64,000 bases of DNA from Arcobacter venerupis (GCF_013201665.1 NZ_CP053840.1:3145086-3209085); one strand, 5' to 3'; shown: positions 7,816 through 17,360, counted from the first letter of the stretch. Numbers and translations are program-made. Notes: generated from the letters alone by a model not told the origin.

Positions 7816-10800
7816 TGGGTACTTTTTTTATAAACAGACCCATCTTTGCTTGGGTTATTTCAATCGTTATCATGTTAGGTGGATTAGCTTCTATATTTAA
7901 TCTACCTGTTGCTCAATATCCTGATATTGCGCCCCCAACAATAAAAATTTCAACTACTTATACAGGAGCATCTGCTGAGACTGTTGAAAATAGTGTTACT
8001 CAATTATTGGAACAACAATTAACTGGATTAGATGGTTTATTATATTTCACATCTTCTAGTACTTCTTCTGGTAGTGTTACTATTAATGTATCTTTTGAAC
8101 AAGGAACAAATCCAGATACAGCACAAGTTCAAGTTCAAAATAAAATCTCTCAAGTAACAACTAGATTACCAAACTCTGTACAAGAAGAAGGAGTTAATGT
8201 TACTAAATCTCAAACAGATTTCTTAATGATTGCTGCTTTGTATGATGAAACAGATAAAGCAACTGCATCTGATATTTCTGATTATTTAGTAAGTAATATT
8301 CAAGATTCAGTAGCAAGAAGTGAAGGAGTTGGAAGTATCCAAGTTTTTGGTTCACAATATGCAATGCGTATTTGGTTAGATCCTTCAAAACTTTTAGCAT
8401 ACAAACTTATGCCCTCAGATGTACAAACAGCAATTACAACTCAAAATGTTCAAGTATCAGCTGGTAAAATAGGGGCAATGCCTACCTTAGAAAATCAACA
8501 ACTAAATGCAACCGTAACTGCTGAATCTAAATTACAAACTCCTGAACAATTTAAAAATATCATACTAAAACATGATACAAATGGAGCATTAGTTCGTCTT
8601 TCAGATGTAGCAAGAGTTGAAATAGGAAATGAATCTTATAATAATATAACTAGATTAAATGGTCACCCTGCTTCTGGACTTGCAGTTATGTTATCGTCAG
8701 GTGCAAATGCCCTATCAACTGCAAAAAAAGTTAGAGCATTATTAAGTGAATTACAACATAATATGCCAGATGGTTATAAAATTGCATATCCTATTGATAG
8801 TACGAAATTTATTAGTATTTCTATAAATGAAGTAGTAAAAACTCTAATTGAAGCTATTTTATTAGTTGTTCTTGTAGTATTTATCTTTTTACAAAATTGG
8901 CGAGCTACTATTATTCCAGCAGTTGCTGTTCCAGTTGTTCTTTTAGGAACATTTGGAGTACTTCAAATTTTTGGATACTCAATAAATACCTTAACAATGT
9001 TTGGTATGGTTTTATCCATTGGTTTGTTGGTTGATGATGCAATTGTTGTAATTGAAAATGTTGAAAGGATTATGAGAGAAAAAGGTCTTTCTGCACATGA
9101 TGCAACTGTAGAATCTATGAAAGAAGTAAGTACAGTATTAATAGGAATTGCTATTGTTCTTTCTGCTGTTTTCTTACCAATGGCATTTTTTGATGGTTCA
9201 ACTGGTGTTATTTATCGACAATTCTCTATTACAATTGTATCTTCAATGATTCTTTCTGTAATTGTGGCTTTAACTTTAACACCAGCATTATGTGCCTCAC
9301 TATTAACTGAAAAGCACCAAGAAAAAACTACTGGTTTTTTCTATTGGTTTAATAATACTTTTGAATCTATTACAAAAAAATATGAACAAAAAGTTCTAGG
9401 TATCTTAAAAAAACCTATAAGATGGATGTTTTTATATTTAATAATTATAGTATCAATGTCATTTTTAATATACAGACTTCCTACAAGTTTTTTACCCCTT
9501 GAAGATCAAGGTGAAGTAATGGCTCAAATATCATTACCACAAGGTGCATCAGTAAAAAGAACAAACGAAATCACAAGAAAAGTAGAAGATCATTTTTTAA
9601 CTAATGAAAAAAACAATACAGAATCTATTTTTACAATTTCAGGATTTAATTTTAGTGGAAGTGGACAAAATGCAGGAATGGCTTTTATTTCTTTAAAAGA
9701 TTGGGATTCAAGAGTTGATGAAAAAGATAGTGCATCAGAAATAGTAAATCGAACAAATAAACAATTATTTACAACAAGAGATGCTATGATTTTTGCTTTA
9801 AACCCTCCTGCTATTAGAGGATTAGGAAATACAAACGGATTCACTTTTCAACTTCAAGCAAATGCAGGAACTTCTAGAGATGATTTAAAACAAATGAGAG
9901 ATTCATTATTAAGTGGTGCTTCAACTGACTCTATGTTAACAGGTGTTAGATTAGGAAGTATGGAAGAAACTCCCCAATTACATATAGATATTGACCATGA
10001 AAAAGCTGTTTCTTTAGGTCTTGAATTATCAGATATTGACTCAACATTAAATGCCGCATGGGCAGGAAGTTATGTAAATGACTTTATTGATAGAGGTAGA
10101 GTAAAAAAAGTATATATTCAAGGTGATTCAGCATTCCGTTCTGCTCCTGAAGATATTAATAAGTGGTATGTAAGAGCTAGTGATAATGAGAGTATGACTC
10201 CTTTTTCAACTTTTGCTACTACAAAATGGACTTTTGGACCAGAGAGTCTTTCAAGATATAATGGTTTAGCTTCTTATGAAATACAAGGGGCAGGTGCGCA
10301 AGGGGTTAGTTCTGGAACTGCTATGAATGAGATGGAAAAATTAGCAAATGAACTTCCAAAAGGTTCTAGTTTTGCATGGAGTGGATTATCATATCAAGAG
10401 CATCTTTCAAGTGGACAAAGTACACTTTTATACTCAATTTCTATTTTATTTGTTTTCTTATGTCTTGCTGCTTTATATGAGAGTTGGTCAATTCCTTTTT
10501 CTGTTTTATTAGTTATTCCTCTAGGGATTATTGGAGCTGTTTTGATTACAACTATTAGAGGATTAGATAATGATGTTTATTTCCAAGTTGCCTTATTAAC
10601 TGTAATTGGACTATCCTCTAAAAATGCAATTTTGATTGTCGAGTTCGTTGAAGTCGCCTATAAAAATGGCCACTCTTTAATGGATGCTGCTGTCGAGGGT
10701 GCAAGATTAAGATTAAGACCTATTTTAATGACTTCATTAGCCTTTATAGTTGGGGTTTTACCCCTTGCTGTTTCAACAGGAGCTGGAGCAAATAGTAGAA

Positions 10801-10934
10801 TTGCAATTGGAACAGGAATTGTTGGAGGAACACTAACAGCCACTATTCTTGGGGTATTTATGATTCCACTATTTTATGTTTTAATAAGTTCAATATTTAG
10901 AAAAAAAGGTAAAGTAAAAAATGAAAACAAATAA
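7815..10934 (+). CDS. RND-type multidrug efflux pump (HAE1 family)
   Basis: A 1039-residue inner-membrane protein of normal length for AcrB/MexB/CmeB. It begins with the family signature FFINRPIFAWVISI and carries the proton-relay region of TM4 (GLLVDDAIVVIENVER, near residue 403-418). The equivalent lysine in TM10 is in LSSKNAILIVEF. Two large periplasmic loops and 12 membrane helices are evident. It exports hydrophobic or amphipathic compounds by proton antiport together with the adaptor and channel. No frameshift or missing key residue is seen. Confidence 0.95.
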   Translation: MGTFFINRPIFAWVISIVIMLGGLASIFNLPVAQYPDIAPPTIKISTTYTGASAETVENSVTQLLEQQLTGLDGLLYFTSSSTSSGSVTINVSFEQGTNPDTAQVQVQNKISQVTTRLPNSVQEEGVNVTKSQTDFLMIAALYDETDKATASDISDYLVSNIQDSVARSEGVGSIQVFGSQYAMRIWLDPSKLLAYKLMPSDVQTAITTQNVQVSAGKIGAMPTLENQQLNATVTAESKLQTPEQFKNIILKHDTNGALVRLSDVARVEIGNESYNNITRLNGHPASGLAVMLSSGANALSTAKKVRALLSELQHNMPDGYKIAYPIDSTKFISISINEVVKTLIEAILLVVLVVFIFLQNWRATIIPAVAVPVVLLGTFGVLQIFGYSINTLTMFGMVLSIGLLVDDAIVVIENVERIMREKGLSAHDATVESMKEVSTVLIGIAIVLSAVFLPMAFFDGSTGVIYRQFSITIVSSMILSVIVALTLTPALCASLLTEKHQEKTTGFFYWFNNTFESITKKYEQKVLGILKKPIRWMFLYLIIIVSMSFLIYRLPTSFLPLEDQGEVMAQISLPQGASVKRTNEITRKVEDHFLTNEKNNTESIFTISGFNFSGSGQNAGMAFISLKDWDSRVDEKDSASEIVNRTNKQLFTTRDAMIFALNPPAIRGLGNTNGFTFQLQANAGTSRDDLKQMRDSLLSGASTDSMLTGVRLGSMEETPQLHIDIDHEKAVSLGLELSDIDSTLNAAWAGSYVNDFIDRGRVKKVYIQGDSAFRSAPEDINKWYVRASDNESMTPFSTFATTKWTFGPESLSRYNGLASYEIQGAGAQGVSSGTAMNEMEKLANELPKGSSFAWSGLSYQEHLSSGQSTLLYSISILFVFLCLAALYESWSIPFSVLLVIPLGIIGAVLITTIRGLDNDVYFQVALLTVIGLSSKNAILIVEFVEVAYKNGHSLMDAAVEGARLRLRPILMTSLAFIVGVLPLAVSTGAGANSRIAIGTGIVGGTLTATILGVFMIPLFYVLISSIFRKKGKVKNENK

Positions 10935-12339
10935 AATAATTCATATATCTATCTCACTTACTTTATCAATGTTTTTAAGTGCTTGTAGTTTAATAGATTC
11001 TAAATATGAACAACCAGCTGCTCCAATTCCAGTTAATTGGCCAAAAGGAGAAGCATATAAAGTTGAAACTTCAAATATAAGTGAGCCTCTTTTATGGGAA
11101 AATATGATTTTAGATGAGAAATTAAAAGAAGTTATAAAAATATCACTTAATCAAAATCGAACACTTAAACAAGCAATAGCAAATATACAATCAGCAAGAG
11201 CAACTTACAAAGTACAAAATGCTTCTGAATTTCCAACAATAAATGGGGAAGTTTCTGGAAATAAATCTAAATCTTTGAATAGTTCATCTTCAAATAATTC
11301 TACAAATATCTCTGAAAGTTACAATGCAAATGTAGGATTAAGTTCTTACGAATTGGATTTTTTCGGAAAGGCTAGAAATTTATCACAAGCTGATTTTGAA
11401 AGTTACTTATCAGTAAAAGAAAATGAAAGAACAACTCGTATTACGATTATTGCAGAAGTTACAAATGCTTGGCTAACAATGGCAGCTGATAAAAGTTTAC
11501 TAAATTTTGCACAAGAGACTGCTGTTAATAGCAAAAAAAATCTAGATATTATCCAAGCTAGAATAAAAGCAGGTGTTGATTCAAAAGTTGCACTTTATGA
11601 TGCCCAAACTATATATTTTCAAGCATTAGCAGACATTGAAAAATATAAAACACAAGTAGCCCAAGATTTAAATGCACTTAACTTATCTGTAGGTGAAAAT
11701 CTTAAAGAAGAGTTACTTCCTACTGGATTAGATGAAAATGCACAATATTTTACTGCAATTCCCGTTGGATTATCTTCAAATGTTTTATTAAATCGTCCAG
11801 ATATTTTAGCTGCTGAACATGATTTAAAAGCTGCAAATGCAAATATAAGTGTAGCACGAGCTGCATATTTTCCCTCAATTTCGATTACTACAACAGCAGG
11901 AGTTGCAAGTTCTGCTTTAAGTAATCTTTTTAGTGGAGGAGCTGCTTCTGTTTGGAGTTTTGCTCCAAATATCTCTTTACCAATTTTTGATTGGGGTTCA
12001 AAAGAGGCTTCACTTGATTATGCAAAATCTCAAAGGGATTTATATATTGCAAAATATGAATTAGCAATTCAAACTGCCTTTAGTGAAGTATCAGATGCCC
12101 TTGCAAGATATGGAACAATAGAGAATCAATTAAGCGCTCAAGAAAATCTAGTTAATGCTTCTAAAAATAGCTATTTTCTTTCTGAAAAACGTTATAAAGC
12201 AGGTATTGATACATACTTAAATGCTTTAACAGCACAAAGAAATTTATATAGTGTAGAACAAGATTTAATCTCTTTACGTTTAACAAAAATTAATAATCGT
12301 GTAACTTTATATAGAGTTTTAGCAAACGATGTTGAATAA
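10921..12339 (+). CDS. Outer-membrane efflux channel lipoprotein (NodT/OprM family)
   Basis: A 472-residue protein with a lipoprotein signal (lipobox LSAC, Cys at residue 22) and two TolC-like repeats of helical and strand segments. Family signatures include YELDFFGKARN near residue 145 and LLNRPDILAAEHDLKAANANI near residue 290. It forms the trimeric channel of the tripartite pump. The start overlaps the end of the pump gene by 14 bases, so the three genes are translationally coupled. Confidence 0.94.
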   Translation: MKTNKIIHISISLTLSMFLSACSLIDSKYEQPAAPIPVNWPKGEAYKVETSNISEPLLWENMILDEKLKEVIKISLNQNRTLKQAIANIQSARATYKVQNASEFPTINGEVSGNKSKSLNSSSSNNSTNISESYNANVGLSSYELDFFGKARNLSQADFESYLSVKENERTTRITIIAEVTNAWLTMAADKSLLNFAQETAVNSKKNLDIIQARIKAGVDSKVALYDAQTIYFQALADIEKYKTQVAQDLNALNLSVGENLKEELLPTGLDENAQYFTAIPVGLSSNVLLNRPDILAAEHDLKAANANISVARAAYFPSISITTTAGVASSALSNLFSGGAASVWSFAPNISLPIFDWGSKEASLDYAKSQRDLYIAKYELAIQTAFSEVSDALARYGTIENQLSAQENLVNASKNSYFLSEKRYKAGIDTYLNALTAQRNLYSVEQDLISLRLTKINNRVTLYRVLANDVE

Positions 12340-12350
12340 ATAATAGGCTC

Positions 12351-12377
12351 ATCTTTTAAAGGAATCCTTTTTAAGAT
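12351..12377 (+). terminator. Hairpin after the RND operon
   Basis: The arms ATCTTTTAAAGG and CCTTTTTAAGAT (two mismatches, 3-base loop) begin 12 bases after the stop. No T run follows directly, so this is a weak terminator or an RNA-stabilising hairpin. Part of it resembles the sequence just before the left 19-bp repeat (GGAaTCC). Confidence 0.45.
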
Positions 12378-12395
12378 AGAGCTTTGGTGATTTTT
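12377..12395 (+). repeat. Right copy of the 19-bp direct repeat (remnant of the VWA gene end)
   Basis: Exact copy of 6493-6511. Read in one frame it still encodes R-A-L-V-I-F, the last six residues of the VWA protein, followed by CAA TAA. It is non-coding here and sits 38 bases after the channel gene. Confidence 0.85.
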
Positions 12396-12436
12396 CAATA
12401 AACTTGTTATATCATAAAAATAAAAATTGAGTTTAA

Positions 12437-13006
12437 ATGAAAAACTTTAGATATAAAAAATATGTTCCAAATGAGTTAGGAAAAATCATCTTTTTTGAAG
12501 ATTTAATCCCAAAAAAAGTTTTAAGACAACAGTTTCTTTCAAATCTTTTTACACTATTCTTTTCAATTTTTGGTTTGGTTATTTGTATTTTAATGTTCTC
12601 TCATTTTATAATTTCAAATGACTTATTTGGGCTATTTTCTGCTCTACTATTTTCACCTTTTTTCTTTTATCTTTATAAAGCAATCTTAAATTTTTTCATC
12701 ATTGAAATTGGTGTTGTTTGCGATAAAGGGATAATGATACTTCATTTAAGAAGCGATGATAAGCTAATTAAAAACAGAATTTTTTATTTTGATACAAAAT
12801 ATGAAATAAAGATCCAAGAAAGAAGAAACTTCCATATAGCAGGAAGATACAGATATACCTACGACAAAATCTGCACTTTTTTTGATAAAAATAAAAAAAT
12901 TTTTCAATTAGGCTACTCTTTTGTGGATAATAGAAAAAGTTCAAAAAAAGAGTTTTTTGATAATAGTGTTTTGGCTTTTGAGACTTTTAGGATTACGAGA
13001 AGGTAA
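12437..13006 (+). CDS. Small membrane protein of unknown function
   Basis: A 189-residue protein with two adjacent hydrophobic segments (about 35-60 and 65-90; FTLFFSIFGLVICILMF and LFGLFSALLFSPFFFYLY). A soluble basic C-terminal part may be a PH-like or b-PH fold, judged only from its alternating strands. I do not recognise the family. It lies between the right 19-bp repeat and the DUF4062 gene, with about 120 A/T-rich bases after it. Confidence 0.65.
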   Translation: MKNFRYKKYVPNELGKIIFFEDLIPKKVLRQQFLSNLFTLFFSIFGLVICILMFSHFIISNDLFGLFSALLFSPFFFYLYKAILNFFIIEIGVVCDKGIMILHLRSDDKLIKNRIFYFDTKYEIKIQERRNFHIAGRYRYTYDKICTFFDKNKKIFQLGYSFVDNRKSSKKEFFDNSVLAFETFRITRR

Positions 13007-13097
13007 TTTGATATATTTAAAATCACTTGAAGATATTGAAATTATTTTTTAATTTTAAAATTACTTATTTTGTAAGCAATACTAAACTATTATTTTT

Positions 13098-13104
13098 TTA
13101 TAAT
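13098..13104 (+). promoter_or_regulatory. Candidate -10 of the DUF4062 gene
   Basis: A TTATAAT element lies in an A/T-rich region about 25-30 bases before the ATG at 13130. A good AAAAAGGA ribosome site follows. No clear -35 is seen. Confidence 0.4.
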
Positions 13105-13129
13105 CGATTACTATATAAAAAGGATTTTT

Positions 13130-14164
13130 ATGGCTATTCCAAGAGTATTTATTAGTTCTACTTGTTATGATTTAAAACACATAAGAGAAAATTTAAAATT
13201 TTTTGTAAAAACAATTGGTTATGAATCTGTTTTATCTGATGAGGGGGATGTATTTTATAGTCCATATAGTCATACTCATGAATCTTGTTTAAAAGAAGTA
13301 GAAACTTGCCAACTATTTATATTGATTATCGGTGGTAGATATGGTGGAAACTTCAAAGATACTGATAAATCGATAACAAATAATGAATATAAAGAAGCTG
13401 TAAAACAAAATATACCTATTTTCACTTTAGTTGAAGCAGGGGTATATTCTGACCACAATGTTTATAATAAAAATAAAAAAGATAAACCCAATATTTATAA
13501 AAATATTTCATATCCAAATATAGATGATATAAAAATATTTGATTTTGTTGATGAAGTTAGAAATAACGGCAAAAATAATGCTATTCAGCCTTTTAGAAAT
13601 TTTTCAGATATGGAAATATACTTAAAAAAGCAATGGGCAGGAATGATGTATGATTTTTTATTAGAAAAAAATAAAGAATCAGAATCTAAACTAACAAATA
13701 AATTATTAGATAATATAAACTTAGCATCTAGAAAAACTGAAGAATTAGTAAAATATTTACTAAAACAATCAAATCAAGATAATACAAATATTGATAAAGA
13801 AATTGAAAATATTGACAATAAAATTGAAGCAGAAAAATTTGTTCAATTAGTTATTGACAAGTTTAACTTAAACGAATTGCCAAAAATTGCACTCAATAAG
13901 TTAATTAATTTAGATATTAATAATATTTCTTGGATTGAATTTCTAGAATTTTTAGGATTTAAACGTACTAAATCTCCTGATAATAAACTTGAAATACTTT
14001 GGGCACCACATGAAAAGATGGGATTACAAATTAAAAAGGAAGGTGTTGTATCAAATCATGAAAATTTTGTCAATTTAACAGAAACTTTTAGCTCTCTAAA
14101 AAAATTAAATGAAAAAGATAAAAAAGACATTTATCAAAAATTTGTAGATTTATCAAATAAATAA
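13130..14164 (+). CDS. DUF4062-domain protein
   Basis: A 344-residue protein. The N-terminal ~110 residues match DUF4062: PRVFISSTCYDLKHIRENL at the start, DEGDVFYSPYSHTHESCLKEVETC, then LFILIIGGRYGG. DUF4062 is a TIR/SLOG-like alpha/beta domain often found at the N-terminus of STAND/NLR-like and other suspected defence proteins. The remainder is helical and polar, with a C-terminal part (about 230-344) I do not recognise. No NTPase domain is present, so this is a compact two-part version. It has its own promoter and terminator; no partner gene is obvious. Confidence 0.75.
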   Translation: MAIPRVFISSTCYDLKHIRENLKFFVKTIGYESVLSDEGDVFYSPYSHTHESCLKEVETCQLFILIIGGRYGGNFKDTDKSITNNEYKEAVKQNIPIFTLVEAGVYSDHNVYNKNKKDKPNIYKNISYPNIDDIKIFDFVDEVRNNGKNNAIQPFRNFSDMEIYLKKQWAGMMYDFLLEKNKESESKLTNKLLDNINLASRKTEELVKYLLKQSNQDNTNIDKEIENIDNKIEAEKFVQLVIDKFNLNELPKIALNKLINLDINNISWIEFLEFLGFKRTKSPDNKLEILWAPHEKMGLQIKKEGVVSNHENFVNLTETFSSLKKLNEKDKKDIYQKFVDLSNK

Positions 14165-14193
14165 AATAGTTACATTTAACGTAACTATTTTTC
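14163..14193 (+). terminator. Bidirectional terminator between convergent genes
   Basis: The perfect 11-bp arms AAAATAGTTAC and GTAACTATTTT (7-base loop) sit between the DUF4062 gene and the cupin gene, with a T run on the + strand. It overlaps the DUF4062 stop codon. Confidence 0.85.
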
Positions 14194-14508
14194 TCAATAA
14201 AACACTGCAAACCAAACCGTTGGCTCATCAAGACTCGTAAATTTTACTTTATGTTTTTGATAAGCCTCTATATTTAAACAATCACCTTTTTTTAATTCCA
14301 CTTCCCTATTCTCAAACTCAAGTATTGCAAAACCTTCTAAAAGCAAAACAAACTCATTTTTTTCTTGTTCATACCAAAAATTTTCAGGTGATTTTTGTCC
14401 ATTTGAAACTATTTTTTCTACTTTTATTGTCTCATTTTTAAAAATTTCAAAAAAAATTTCCTCTTTTTTATCTACTATTATTTGCTCAAAAATATTATAT
14501 TTTTCCAT
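14194..14508 (-). CDS. Small cupin-domain protein
   Basis: A 104-residue single-domain cupin. The visible pattern is ENFWYEQEKNEFVLLLEGFAILEFENREVELKKGDCLNI followed by a helper histidine (YQKHKVKF). The usual metal-binding motif G(x)5HxH is altered to W-Y-E-Q-E-K-N-E, so metal binding, if any, differs from standard cupins. Function is unknown; such proteins are often annotated as cupin or phosphoribosylaminoimidazole-associated. It is divergent from the sulfur operon. Confidence 0.75.
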   Translation of the reverse strand: MEKYNIFEQIIVDKKEEIFFEIFKNETIKVEKIVSNGQKSPENFWYEQEKNEFVLLLEGFAILEFENREVELKKGDCLNIEAYQKHKVKFTSLDEPTVWFAVFY

Positions 14509-14575
14509 ATTAGAACTCTTTAGAATTATGATTTATTGGTATTTTACATAAAATTACTTAATCATTTGATATAAT

Positions 14576-14642
14576 CTTGATAGATTTAATCAAGTTAGTT
14601 AATCACCCCTTATTTAAAGGGTATTATATTAATTGTGATTAA
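14576..14642 (+). promoter_or_regulatory. Candidate operator region of the sulfur operon
   Basis: Several inverted repeats lie just upstream of the metY promoter: CTTGAT-N7-ATCAAG (14576-14594), and TAATCAC (14600-14606) with GTGATTA (14636-14642) enclosing a small CCCTT/AAGGG hairpin. They are plausible targets for the Rrf2 regulator encoded two genes downstream; this link is an inference from position. Confidence 0.45.
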
Positions 14643-14647
14643 ATTAC

Positions 14648-14676
14648 TTGACATTAATAAAAAAAAGTTCTATAAT
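14648..14676 (+). promoter_or_regulatory. Consensus sigma-70 promoter of the sulfur operon
   Basis: TTGACA (14648-14653), a 17-base spacer and TATAAT (14671-14676) match the consensus perfectly. Transcription would start near 14683, which rules out the in-frame TTG at 14648 as the metY start. Confidence 0.85.
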
Positions 14677-14719
14677 TTCAACATATAAAGAAAAGAACAA
14701 AAAAATAGAAAGGAAAAGA

Positions 14720-15988
14720 ATGCAAAACGAAACAATTGCAATACACGCTGGGTATAACAAAAAAGAAGGTTTTGGGACAATGAGTGTTCCAATTACTCAA
14801 ACAACTGCTTATGCATTTAGAGATTCTGAACATGCTGCAAATTTATTTGCATTAAAAGAACTTGGACCAATCTATACAAGATTAACAAATCCAACAACTG
14901 ATGTTTTAGAGCAAAGATTTGCTGCACTTGAAGGTGGAGCTGCTGCTATTTGTACATCTTCAGGACAAGCTGCATCATTTTTTGCAATCGCAAATGTAGC
15001 TGAAGCTGGTGATAATATTCTTATTTCAGATAAATTATATGGTGGAAGCGTTACATTATTCACTTACACTATGAAAAGATTTGGAATTACGGCACGTGTA
15101 TTTAAAAGTGACGATGCTTCTGATTTAGAATCATTAATTGATGATAAAACAAAAGCTATCTATTTTGAATCATTATCAAACCCTCAAATTGCTATTCCTG
15201 ATGTGGAAAAAGTAGTTGAGATTGCAAAAAAACATGGTGTTTTAACTATTTGTGATAACACTGTTGCAAGTGCAGCTTTATTTAATCCAATCAAATGGGG
15301 AGTTGATGTTGTTGTTCACTCAACTTCAAAATATACAAATGGTCAAGGAACTGCACTTGGTGGAATTGTTGTTGAAAGAGATGGATTAGCTGAATTTTTC
15401 AAAGCAAATGAGAACAGATATTCACACTTTACAACTCCTGATGTATCTTATCATGGATTAGTTTATACAGATGTTCCACTTCCAAACTTTTGTTTAAGAA
15501 TTAGATTATCACTTTTAAGAGATATTGGGGCAACTCAAGCGCCTTTTAATTCTTGGCTATTAATTCAAACATTAGAAACATTAAGTTTAAGAGTTGATAA
15601 ACATTCAGACAATGCTTTAGAAGTTGCTAAATTTTTAGAATCTCATCCAAAAGTAAAATCTGTAAATTATCCAGGATTAAAATCTAACAAATATTATGAC
15701 AAAGCTCAAAAATATTTCAAAGGTGGAAAATCATCTGGACTTATCTCTTTTGATGTTGAATCATTTGAAGAAGCAAAAAGAGTTATTGATAGTGCAAAAC
15801 TATTTAGTGTTGTTGTAAATATTGGAGATAGTAAATCACTTATTGTTCATCCAGCATCTACAACTCACTCACAAATGAGTCCAGAAGAGTTGGCAAAAGC
15901 TGGTGTAAATCCTGTAACAATTAGACTTTCAATAGGTTTAGAAAATACTATTGATTTAATTGAAGATTTAACACAAGCATTAAATTAA
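14720..15988 (+). CDS. metY: O-acetylhomoserine (O-acetylserine) sulfhydrylase
   Basis: A 422-residue PLP enzyme of the Cys/Met metabolism family. It begins with ETIAIHAGYNKKEGFGTMSVPITQTTAY and carries the PLP lysine in VVHSTSKYTNGQG and the family end HPASTTHSQMSPEELAKAG. It makes homocysteine (or cysteine) from the O-acetyl ester and sulfide. The start is set by AAGGAAAAG before ATG 14720 and by the promoter just upstream. It heads a sulfur assimilation operon, so it probably supplies methionine precursors from sulfide produced by the pathway. Confidence 0.93.
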   Translation: MQNETIAIHAGYNKKEGFGTMSVPITQTTAYAFRDSEHAANLFALKELGPIYTRLTNPTTDVLEQRFAALEGGAAAICTSSGQAASFFAIANVAEAGDNILISDKLYGGSVTLFTYTMKRFGITARVFKSDDASDLESLIDDKTKAIYFESLSNPQIAIPDVEKVVEIAKKHGVLTICDNTVASAALFNPIKWGVDVVVHSTSKYTNGQGTALGGIVVERDGLAEFFKANENRYSHFTTPDVSYHGLVYTDVPLPNFCLRIRLSLLRDIGATQAPFNSWLLIQTLETLSLRVDKHSDNALEVAKFLESHPKVKSVNYPGLKSNKYYDKAQKYFKGGKSSGLISFDVESFEEAKRVIDSAKLFSVVVNIGDSKSLIVHPASTTHSQMSPEELAKAGVNPVTIRLSIGLENTIDLIEDLTQALN

Positions 15989-15992
15989 TAAA

Positions 15993-16406
15993 ATGCCGTT
16001 AATATCAACAAAAGGTGTATATGGTCTAACAGCCATGTACGAGTTAAGTAAGCATCAAGAAGATTCTCCCATGCAAATCAGAGATATTTCAGCTAATGCT
16101 AATATCCCTCAAAATTACTTAGAACAACTTTTAAGTAAATTAAGACGAGCGGAACTTGTAAAAAGTATACGAGGTGCAAGGGGTGGATATGTTCTTGCTA
16201 GAAGTGCTAAAGAGATTAAAATAGTTGATATTTTAATCGCTTTAGAAGATGATATTAAAATAGTAGATGTTAAAACTGATAATCCAATTTTAAACATCTT
16301 TTTTGATGAATCAAAAAACAGTATGAAAAAGATTTTTGATATAAGCCTAGATAAACTAGATGAATATCAAGAGAAATATAACGAATTTTTACATTACAAT
16401 ATATAA
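15993..16406 (+). CDS. Rrf2-family transcriptional regulator
   Basis: A 137-residue protein with the Rrf2 winged helix (STKGVYGLTAMYELSKH, IPQNYLEQLLSKLRRAELVKSIRGARGGYVLAR). No cysteine is present, so it cannot bind an Fe-S cluster like IscR or NsrR. It resembles CymR, the cysteine regulator that senses O-acetylserine through its complex with CysK. It sits between metY and cysK, which fits a CymR-like role in this operon; this is an inference. Confidence 0.85.
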   Translation: MPLISTKGVYGLTAMYELSKHQEDSPMQIRDISANANIPQNYLEQLLSKLRRAELVKSIRGARGGYVLARSAKEIKIVDILIALEDDIKIVDVKTDNPILNIFFDESKNSMKKIFDISLDKLDEYQEKYNEFLHYNI

Positions 16407-16427
16407 CTTAAAATAAAGGAAAATAGA

Positions 16428-17360
16428 ATGAAATATGCAAATAACATAACAGAATTAATCGGTAACACACCTTTAGTAAAATTACAAGGTGCAAGTAACA
16501 CAAGTGGTGCAACAGTTTTAGGTAAATGTGAATTTATGAATCCATCACATTCAGTAAAAGATAGAATTGGTACAAACATGATAAATGCAGCTTTAAAAGC
16601 TGGATTAATTAAAGAAGGTACAACGGTAATTGAACCTACAAGTGGAAATACTGGAATTGCATTAGCTTCTGTTTGTGCAGCTTTAGGAATTAAATTAGTT
16701 CTTACAATGCCATCATCAATGAGTATTGAAAGAAGAAGATTATTAAAAGCTTTAGGAGCTGAGTTAGTATTAACTGCACCTGAAAAAGGTATGAAAGGTG
16801 CTATTGAAAAAGCTGTTGAATTACAAGAAGAGACTCCAAACTCTTTTATTCCTCAACAATTTGCAAATGCTGCAAATCCAGAGATTCACAGACTTACAAC
16901 TGCAAAAGAAATTTTAGCAGACACTGATGGGAAAATTGATATTTTTGTAGCTGCTATTGGAACAGGTGGAACAATTACTGGAACTGGTGAAGTTTTAAAA
17001 GCTCACAATCCAAATATCCAAATTATTGCAGTTGAGCCAGAAGCATCACCAGTATTAAGTGGTGGGAAACCAGGACCTCATAAAATTCAAGGAATTGGAG
17101 CTGGGTTTGTACCTGATGTTTTAAATACAAAAATTTATGATGAAGTATTACAAGTATCAAATGATGATGCAATTGCAGCTTCAAGACAAATTGCTCAATC
17201 TGAGGGATTATTAGTTGGTATTTCAGCAGGAGCTAATATTCACGCTGCACAATTAGTAGCATCAAGACCAGAAAATAAAGGTAAAACTATTGTTACAATT
17301 TTATGTGACACAGGTGAAAGATACCTAAGTTCAGGTTTATATGATTATGATGAAGAGTAA
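16428..17360 (+). CDS. cysK: Cysteine synthase (O-acetylserine sulfhydrylase A)
   Basis: A 310-residue fold-type II PLP enzyme. The PLP lysine is in [11 protein letters not shown], the substrate loop is [10 protein letters not shown], the phosphate-binding loop is [11 protein letters not shown] and GISAGAN comes near the end. It makes cysteine from O-acetylserine and sulfide. A clear AAAGGA ribosome site precedes the ATG. In several bacteria CysK also binds a CymR-type regulator, and such a gene lies directly upstream. Confidence 0.94.
   Translation: MKYANNITELIGNTPLVKLQGASNTSGATVLGKCEFMNPSHSVKDRIGTNMINAALKAGLIKEGTTVIEPTSGNTGIALASVCAALGIKLVLTMPSSMSIERRRLLKALGAELVLTAPEKGMKGAIEKAVELQEETPNSFIPQQFANAANPEIHRLTTAKEILADTDGKIDIFVAAIGTGGTITGTGEVLKAHNPNIQIIAVEPEASPVLSGGKPGPHKIQGIGAGFVPDVLNTKIYDEVLQVSNDDAIAASRQIAQSEGLLVGISAGANIHAAQLVASRPENKGKTIVTILCDTGERYLSSGLYDYDEE

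Noticed and set aside
14648..14719. N-terminal extension of metY from TTG 14648
   Set aside because: The TTG is the first half of a perfect -35 hexamer, and ATG 14720 has a good ribosome site and fits the family length.
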